Below are positions 59,301-64,000 of a DNA stretch of 64,000 nucleotides, piece after piece. The stretch is taken from NCBI RefSeq assembly GCF_046156175.1, contig NZ_JAYLVL010000003.1:620001-684000 (forward strand), given 5' to 3'. Source of the stretch: Lacisediminihabitans sp046156175. GTDB taxonomy: Bacteria > Actinomycetota > Actinomycetes > Actinomycetales > Microbacteriaceae. Numbering within the stretch: position 1 is the stretch's first letter; each line of letters begins with the position of its first letter. The notes under the pieces were generated by a model. The model saw only the letters and a program-made list of their open reading frames with translations, did no database searches and was not told the DNA's origin. The translations under genes were made by a program, and so were the position numbers.

Positions 59301-60196
59301 CACAGGTCCTTTCCGGAGACCACTTCGGTGCCGATCCCCTCGGCGGTGAACGCCTCGAGCAGGATCGAATGCAAGACGCGACCATCGATGATCGCGGCCT
59401 TGGGAACCCCGCCGTCGACCGCGTCGAGGCAGGCCGTCATCTTGGGGATCATCCCGGATTCGAGGGACGGGAGGAGCTGACGCAACTCCGTCGTATCGAT
59501 CGTGGAGATGAGGGAGTCGCGATCGGGCCAGTCGCGATAGAGGCCGGCGACGTCCGTGAGGATCACGAGCTTCTCCGCCTGGAGGGCGACGGCGAGGGAG
59601 GCGGCGGCCGAGTCGGCATTGACGTTGAGCGACTGCCCGGGCTTCTCTGCATCCGGAGCGATGGAGGAGATCACCGGGATCTGGCCGGCCTCGAGGATGG
59701 CGTGGACGACCGCCGGATCCACGGCCGTGACGTCACCGACGAGCCCGAGATCGACGTCCTCGCCGTCGACCACCGTGCCGCGCCGGGTCCCGGAGAACAA
59801 CCCGTCGGTCTCCCCCGACAGGGCCTGCGCCTCGATGCCGTGCGAGTCGATGAGTGCCGCGATCTCCGGCCCGACGCGAGTGGTGAGCACTTCACGCACT
59901 ACCGAGATGGCGTCTGCGGAGGTCACTCGGAGCCCACCACGGAATTCGCTCGGGATGCCCCTGGCGGCGAGTTCTGCGGAGATCTGGGGTCCGCCGCCGT
60001 GCACGACGACCGGGCGAACGCCCACCTGACGCAGGAAGACCATGTCTTCCGCGAAAGCATGCTTGAGCTCGTCGTTCACCATGGCGTTGCCGCCGAACTT
60101 GACCACGATGGTCTTGCCGTGGAACCGCTGCAACCACGGCAGGGATTCGATGAGGGCGGATGCCTTCGCGGATGCTTCCCTCGAGTGTGCGCCCAT
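59300..60196 (-). CDS. argB: Acetylglutamate kinase
   Basis: A 298-residue amino-acid kinase. KFGGNAMVND binds the phosphate, VVHGGGPQI the substrate, and the C-terminal SLESGMIPKMTACLDAV is the ATP-side segment. The N-terminal helix (ASALIESLPWLQRFHGKT) is of the type that forms hexamers in arginine-inhibited enzymes, so feedback inhibition is likely but inferred. ATG at 60196 overlaps the argJ stop by one base. Confidence 0.97.
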
Positions 60197-61347
60197 CAGC
60201 TGGAGTACGCGCTGTTCTCGTGAACGTAGTCGTGGGTGAGGTCGTTGGTCCAGACCGTGGCGGTCGATGACCCGGCGTGCAGGTCGATCAGCAGGCGCAT
60301 GGCGCGGCCGGTGAGGTCGACACTCTCCCGCGGCTGGTCGGGCTCGCCCCGGTGGGCGACCCGGACGCCGTTCATCGACACGTCGATGTCGTAGGGGTCG
60401 AAAGCGGCCTGCGTGGTGCCGACGGCCGCGAGCACCCGGCCCCAGTTGGGATCGTTGCCGAAGACCGCGGCCTTGAAGAGGTTGTTGCGGGCGACGGCCC
60501 GGCCCACCTCGACGGCCTCGTCTTCGGACGCGGAGCCCACGACCTCGATCGTGATGTCGTGGGCCGCCCCCTCGGCATCCTGCTGCAGCTGGGTGGCCAG
60601 GTCTTCGCAGAGTGCGGTGAGAGCCGAGGTGAACTCCTCGAGCGTCGGCGAGATGCCGGATGCGGCGGAGGCGAGCAATGCGACGGTGTCGTTGGTCGAC
60701 ATCGCGCCGTCGGAGTCGAGGCGATCGAAGGTCACCCGCGTGGCGTGGCGGAGTGCCGCATCCAGCTGACCGGAGTCGAGCGCGGCATCGGTAGTGATCA
60801 CGACCAGCATGGTCGCGAGTCCCGGCGCGAGCATACCGGCACCCTTCGCCATGCCGCCGATCGACCAACCCTCCCCCCGGGCGACGGCCTGCTTGGGATG
60901 CGTGTCGGTGGTCATGATCGCGGTCGCGGCATCCAGTCCCCCGTCTTCACGCAGGAACGCGTGGGCGGCGGTGACACCGAAGCTCACCTTCTGGAGGTCG
61001 AGCTGGTCGCCGATGAGGCCGGTGGAGCAGACCAGGACGTCGGTGGCGGAACTGCCGAGAAGGGATGCCGCGTGCTCCGCCGTCGCGTGGGTCACCTGGA
61101 ATCCGCGCGCGCCGGTGTAGCAATTCGCTCCGCCCGAGTTGAGCACGACGGCGTTGACGATGCCGTCAGCGATCACCTGCTGCGACCAGATCACCGGGTT
61201 CGCCTTTGCGCGGTTGCTCGTGAAGACCGCCGCGGCGGCCTGGCTCGGCCCCTGGTTGACGACGAGCGCGACATCCTTGCCGCCCTTGCCCTTAAGGCCC
61301 GATTCGACTCCGGCCGCGACAAAACCTCTGGGGTGGGTGACGCTCAT
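60196..61347 (-). CDS. argJ: Bifunctional glutamate N-acetyltransferase / ornithine acetyltransferase
   Basis: A 383-residue self-cleaving enzyme that recycles the acetyl group. MAKGAGMLAPGLATML contains the autoproteolysis site between Ala and Thr, whose Thr becomes the nucleophile of the beta chain. The absence of argA and argE in the operon fits the cyclic pathway. ATG at 61347 overlaps the argC stop (ATGA). Confidence 0.97.
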   Translation of the reverse strand: MSVTHPRGFVAAGVESGLKGKGGKDVALVVNQGPSQAAAAVFTSNRAKANPVIWSQQVIADGIVNAVVLNSGGANCYTGARGFQVTHATAEHAASLLGSSATDVLVCSTGLIGDQLDLQKVSFGVTAAHAFLREDGGLDAATAIMTTDTHPKQAVARGEGWSIGGMAKGAGMLAPGLATMLVVITTDAALDSGQLDAALRHATRVTFDRLDSDGAMSTNDTVALLASAASGISPTLEEFTSALTALCEDLATQLQQDAEGAAHDITIEVVGSASEDEAVEVGRAVARNNLFKAAVFGNDPNWGRVLAAVGTTQAAFDPYDIDVSMNGVRVAHRGEPDQPRESVDLTGRAMRLLIDLHAGSSTATVWTNDLTHDYVHENSAYSS

Positions 61348-62387
61348 GGTGCAACTCCGTCGATCGGAAGGCCGCTGGTCTCGTCGAGCCCCAGGGCGAT
61401 GTTGGCTGATTGGATGGCGGCGCCCGCTGTGCCTTTGACGAGGTTGTCGAGTGCGGTGACGGTGACGACGCGACCGGCGGCCTCATCGACGGCGAGGCCG
61501 ATGAGGGCGGTGTTGGAGCCGAGCACGTCACCGGTTCGGGGCATCCGTCCCTCGGGCAGGAGGTGCACGAAAGGTTCGTCGGCGTAGGCGGACTCCCAGG
61601 CCGATCGGATGGCGGAGGCCGAGGTGCCCGGAATGATGCGAGCGGTCGAGGTGGCGAGGATGCCGCGCGCCATCGGCACGATCACCGGGGTGAACGAGAT
61701 GGTGGGCGCGGTGGCCCCGGCTGCACGCAACGACTGCTGGATCTCGGGGATGTGGCGATGGGTGCCGCCGACGGCGTAAGGGTTGGCCGAGCCGAGGATC
61801 TCGCTGGCCAGGTTCTCGAGCTTGAGGCTCTTGCCCGCGCCGGACGGTCCGACCGCGAGCACCGCGACGAGGTCGCGCTCCTCGATCACCCCGGCCGAGA
61901 TACCCGGCGCGAGAGCGAGCGAGACCGTGCTGGCATTGCAGCCGGGAGCCGCGATGCGGGTGGCGCCGACGAGGGCCGCGCGCTGCTTGCCGGCTCCCAC
62001 CGGGAGTTCCGGCACGCCGTACGCCCAGGCGCCGAAGTGGTCCCCGCCGTAGAACGCGGCCCAGTCCGCGGCATCCGAGAGGCGGTGATCGGCGCCGCAA
62101 TCGATGACGAGGCTGTCGTCACCGAGGTGGGCGGTGAGCTCCCCCGACTTGCCGTGGGGCAGGGCGAGAAAGACCAGGTCGTGGCCGCTCAACACCTCTG
62201 GCGTGGTCGCCTGGAGCGTGAGCTTTCCGGATGAGCGCAGATGCGGCTGGACTTCGGACAGCGCCTGGCCCGCGTTCTGGAAGGCGGTGACCGTGACCAC
62301 CTGGAACTCGGGATGCTGGGAAAGCAGCCGAAGCAGCTCCCCGCCCGCATAGCCGCTGGCACCGGCCACGGCAACGGAATAGGACAT
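61344..62387 (-). CDS. argC: N-acetyl-gamma-glutamyl-phosphate reductase
   Basis: A 347-residue NADPH enzyme. The N-terminal VAGASGYAGGELLRLL binds the cofactor, and the catalytic Cys is in APGCNASTVSLALAPG. It is the first enzyme gene of the operon. Its ATG lies two bases after the stop codon of a 19-codon Arg-rich frame, and its AAGG ribosome-binding sequence is inside the last codons of that frame, so argC translation may depend on the upstream peptide. Confidence 0.97.
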   Translation of the reverse strand: MSYSVAVAGASGYAGGELLRLLSQHPEFQVVTVTAFQNAGQALSEVQPHLRSSGKLTLQATTPEVLSGHDLVFLALPHGKSGELTAHLGDDSLVIDCGADHRLSDAADWAAFYGGDHFGAWAYGVPELPVGAGKQRAALVGATRIAAPGCNASTVSLALAPGISAGVIEERDLVAVLAVGPSGAGKSLKLENLASEILGSANPYAVGGTHRHIPEIQQSLRAAGATAPTISFTPVIVPMARGILATSTARIIPGTSASAIRSAWESAYADEPFVHLLPEGRMPRTGDVLGSNTALIGLAVDEAAGRVVTVTALDNLVKGTAGAAIQSANIALGLDETSGLPIDGVAP

Positions 62388-62389
62388 GG

Positions 62390-62449
62390 TTACACCTTAT
62401 TGAGAGTGGATCGACGAGGCCTGGTGCGGCGGCGCTGGTGTCGGATCAT
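62390..62449 (-). CDS. Candidate Arg-rich leader peptide 2 (19 residues)
   Basis: ATG at 62449 to TAA at 62390-62392, two bases before argC. The peptide is MIRHQRRRTRPRRSTLNKV, with seven Arg in 19 residues and codons CGA, CGC (three), AGG, CGT and CGA. There is no clear ribosome-binding site. High-GC DNA often gives Arg-rich chance frames, so existence is uncertain; the position tight against argC is the main support. Confidence 0.4.
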   Translation of the reverse strand: MIRHQRRRTRPRRSTLNKV

Positions 62450-62450
62450 G

Positions 62451-62464
62451 ATGCCGGATTCGGC
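62451..62464 (-). other. Small hairpin between the two candidate leader frames
   Basis: On the minus strand TGCCG-AATC-CGGCA: five pairs, between the stop of leader 1 and the start of leader 2. Confidence 0.4.
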
Positions 62465-62470
62465 AGTCGA

Positions 62471-62584
62471 TCAGACGGAGAGCGTCGCCTGCAGTCGCTG
62501 TCCGCGACGGTCCGAGCGCAGGCGGAGACCGCGGCGCACGGACGTGCGGCGTTCGGTCGAACCGGTGAGGCGAAGGATGTCCAC
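62471..62584 (-). CDS. Candidate Arg-rich leader peptide 1 (37 residues)
   Basis: GTG at 62584 to TGA at 62471-62473. Ten of 37 residues are Arg, concentrated in ERRTSVRRGLRLRSDRRGQR. A TAGGCT hexamer lies six bases before the GTG, the same spacing as for many genes in this window, so this frame would be at the 5' end of a leaderless arginine-operon mRNA. No similarity recognised; chance is possible. Confidence 0.45.
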   Translation of the reverse strand: MDILRLTGSTERRTSVRRGLRLRSDRRGQRLQATLSV

Positions 62585-62590
62585 CGTTCG

Positions 62591-62596
62591 AGCCTA
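62591..62596 (-). promoter_or_regulatory. Candidate -10 hexamer of the arginine operon
   Basis: TAGGCT on the minus strand, 23 bases after the pheT stop codon and six bases before the GTG of leader frame 1. The -35 region is not obvious. No ARG-box-like palindrome was noticed. Confidence 0.5.
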
Positions 62597-62618
62597 GCGG
62601 ACATCCACCGGCCTCCCA

Positions 62619-64000
62619 CTACTCGCGGATGCTCGCGCCGAATCTCTCGGCGGCGAGGGCGGCTCCGGCGAGCTTGGCCTCGGTGGCCTCCGGCGCCGTG
62701 AGAGTGCGGTCCGCGGCCCGGAAACGCAGGGCGAACGTGAGTGACTTCGATCCCTCGGGGATGCCCTGCCCACGGTAGTCGTCCACGAGGTGGGCGACCT
62801 CCAGCAACGGCCCCGCGCCTTCGACGATCGCCGAGAGGACCTCGCCCGCCGGCACCTCCGCACCGATCACGAGCGAGAGGTCCTGGGTCGCCGCAGGGTA
62901 GGCGGCGATCGTGCTTGGCGAGACCTCGGCGGCGGCCAGTTCGATGAGCAGGCCGAGTTCGAGCTCGAGCACCGCGGTGACCCGGGGAAGGTCGAGTTCG
63001 TCGGCGAGGGCCGGCAAGAGCTCGCCGGCGAATCCGACTCTGCGATCGCCGAAGAACAGCTCCGCGGTGCGCCCCGGGTGCAGGGAGTGGTGCGAGCCCT
63101 TGGCGATCGAGACCGTTGCACCGAGCGCCTGGCCGACCTGGCGGGCCGTGTCGAGCGCATCCGCGATGCCATGCGGAATCGCGGGCTGGCCGGGCTGCTT
63201 AGAGACGGCAGCGCCGGTGAACAGTGCCGCGACGCGAAGGGGCTGCGGCGGGATGCTGCCGAGCAGGTCTGCGAGCTCCGCGCTCGTCGGGCGGATGATT
63301 CCGGAGGGCAGGTCACCGCTTCCGTACCGCACACCGGCCTCCGGTCGGAACACCGATCCGATCTCGTAGAGCGCGAGGTCGACGAGTCCGCGGGAGAGGT
63401 TGCGGCGGGCGATCTCGATGAGCCCGGGAAGGAGGGAGGTGCGAAGGAACGGCGCCTCGCCATCCAGCGGGTTCGCCAGACGGATGGCGGGAACCACTCC
63501 AGCGACGGATGCGCCGAAGGTGTCGTTGGCGCGCTTCGACACGAAGGGATAGGAGAGCACCTCGGTGGCACCCGCGGAGGCGAGCAACTGCGCGGCGGAT
63601 CGTCGGAGACGCTGCTCGCGCGTGAGCCCGCGCCCCGGAGGAGCCGTGGGGAGCACCGCAGGAATACGGTCGTAGCCCACGATGCGAGCCACTTCCTCGG
63701 CGAGTGTCGCCTTGTCGGTGAGATCGGGGCGCCAGCTCGGAGGGGTCACCGACAGCGCGTGGTCGATCGGCTCGATCGATCCTCCGATGTCCGTGAGCGA
63801 ACGCAGGATCTCGACATCCGAGTAGTCGGCGCCGACCAGACCGGCGATGTAGCCGTCCGGCAGCACGATCGGCTCGCGCGGGGCGACGTCGAACAGGCGG
63901 GATCCGACGGGATCGGCGGTTCCGTCGGCAAGCTGCACGAGCAGTTCCACGACGCGGGCCGCCGCGGCATCCGCCACCTCGGGGTCGACACCGCGCTCGA
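62619..64000 (-). CDS. pheT: Phenylalanyl-tRNA synthetase beta subunit, C-terminal part
   Basis: The frame is open from the window end to TAG at 62619-62621, giving about 459 residues of a protein usually near 800-840. ERGVDPEVADAAA at the edge is the B3 core; then come the B5 DNA-binding-like domain (LPDGYIAGLVGADY) and the class-II-like core (SYPFVSKRANDTFG, NPLDGEAPFLRTSLLPGLI). The C-terminal FDX-ACB anticodon-binding domain begins PAATQDLSLVIGAEV and includes DDYRGQGIPEGSKS. The 5' part lies beyond the window. The pheT-argC order is conserved in mycobacteria. Confidence 0.96.
   Translation of the reverse strand, partial: ERGVDPEVADAAAARVVELLVQLADGTADPVGSRLFDVAPREPIVLPDGYIAGLVGADYSDVEILRSLTDIGGSIEPIDHALSVTPPSWRPDLTDKATLAEEVARIVGYDRIPAVLPTAPPGRGLTREQRLRRSAAQLLASAGATEVLSYPFVSKRANDTFGASVAGVVPAIRLANPLDGEAPFLRTSLLPGLIEIARRNLSRGLVDLALYEIGSVFRPEAGVRYGSGDLPSGIIRPTSAELADLLGSIPPQPLRVAALFTGAAVSKQPGQPAIPHGIADALDTARQVGQALGATVSIAKGSHHSLHPGRTAELFFGDRRVGFAGELLPALADELDLPRVTAVLELELGLLIELAAAEVSPSTIAAYPAATQDLSLVIGAEVPAGEVLSAIVEGAGPLLEVAHLVDDYRGQGIPEGSKSLTFALRFRAADRTLTAPEATEAKLAGAALAAERFGASIRE

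Noticed and set aside
62388..62618. ARG-box operator for ArgR before argC
   Set aside because: No AT-rich palindrome resembling an ARG box was seen in the spacer.

Overview
The window reads as chromosomal DNA from a high-GC actinobacterium, most likely family Microbacteriaceae. Support comes from the base composition, the frequent GTG starts, the many apparently leaderless genes (a TANNNT hexamer 6-7 bases before the start codon) and two conserved actinobacterial gene orders. These are metG-tatD-rsmA-ispE with an ABC-F gene, and pheT-argCJBDFGH ... mpg ... tyrS ... HAD-small protein-tlyA-nadK-recN. No transposase, integrase, phage gene, CRISPR array or tRNA gene was recognised. Most genes lie on the minus strand.

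Layout. 1-1180: the 5' part of an unrecognised gene and a TMEM175-type channel. 1230-8020: a compact lipid or natural-product cluster. It holds a KAS III/OleA-like condensing enzyme, a GT2 glycosyltransferase, a P450, an OleC-like AMP ligase and an OleD-like reductase in one coupled operon, with a second P450 facing it. 8080-9936: an ABC-F ATPase. 9937-23671: a block between ABC-F and ispE holding an MTA-phosphorylase-like gene, an epimerase, a two-component system with a membrane-anchored molybdoenzyme, a GT2/DUF2064/methyltransferase operon, a second molybdoenzyme fused to a cytochrome b561-like domain, two polytopic GT-C type membrane proteins and a lipoprotein. 23682-29048: ispE, rsmA, tatD, a quinone-oxidoreductase-like gene and metG. 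29176-38000: an S53 peptidase, an aldo/keto reductase, rsmI, protein mannosyltransferase, a membrane protein, a YyaL-type protein and a metallo-beta-lactamase-fold protein. 38013-43838: the recN-nadK-tlyA-small protein-HAD-TPR operon, read from high to low coordinates.

43953-49446 is a complete 16S-23S-5S rRNA operon on the minus strand, with a leader and two candidate promoters reaching to 50056. It lies between tyrS and the TPR gene, which are near neighbours in other actinobacteria. 50154-54445 holds tyrS, DUF817, a SatD-like regulator pair, mpg and a 48-residue membrane protein. 54442-62387 is the arginine operon argC-J-B-D-F-G-H. It lacks argR at its usual place, and two short Arg-rich reading frames precede argC. 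62619 to the window end is the 3' part of pheT.

The points most worth following are: (i) the Ole-like cluster, which has A, C and D homologues and P450/GT additions but no OleB, so a beta-lactone-type product is possible; (ii) the candidate arginine leader-peptide system in front of argC; (iii) two molybdoenzymes with an internal twin-arginine motif ahead of their last membrane helix; (iv) a dispersed palindromic repeat family, one copy of which is read in frame inside the OleC-like ligase.
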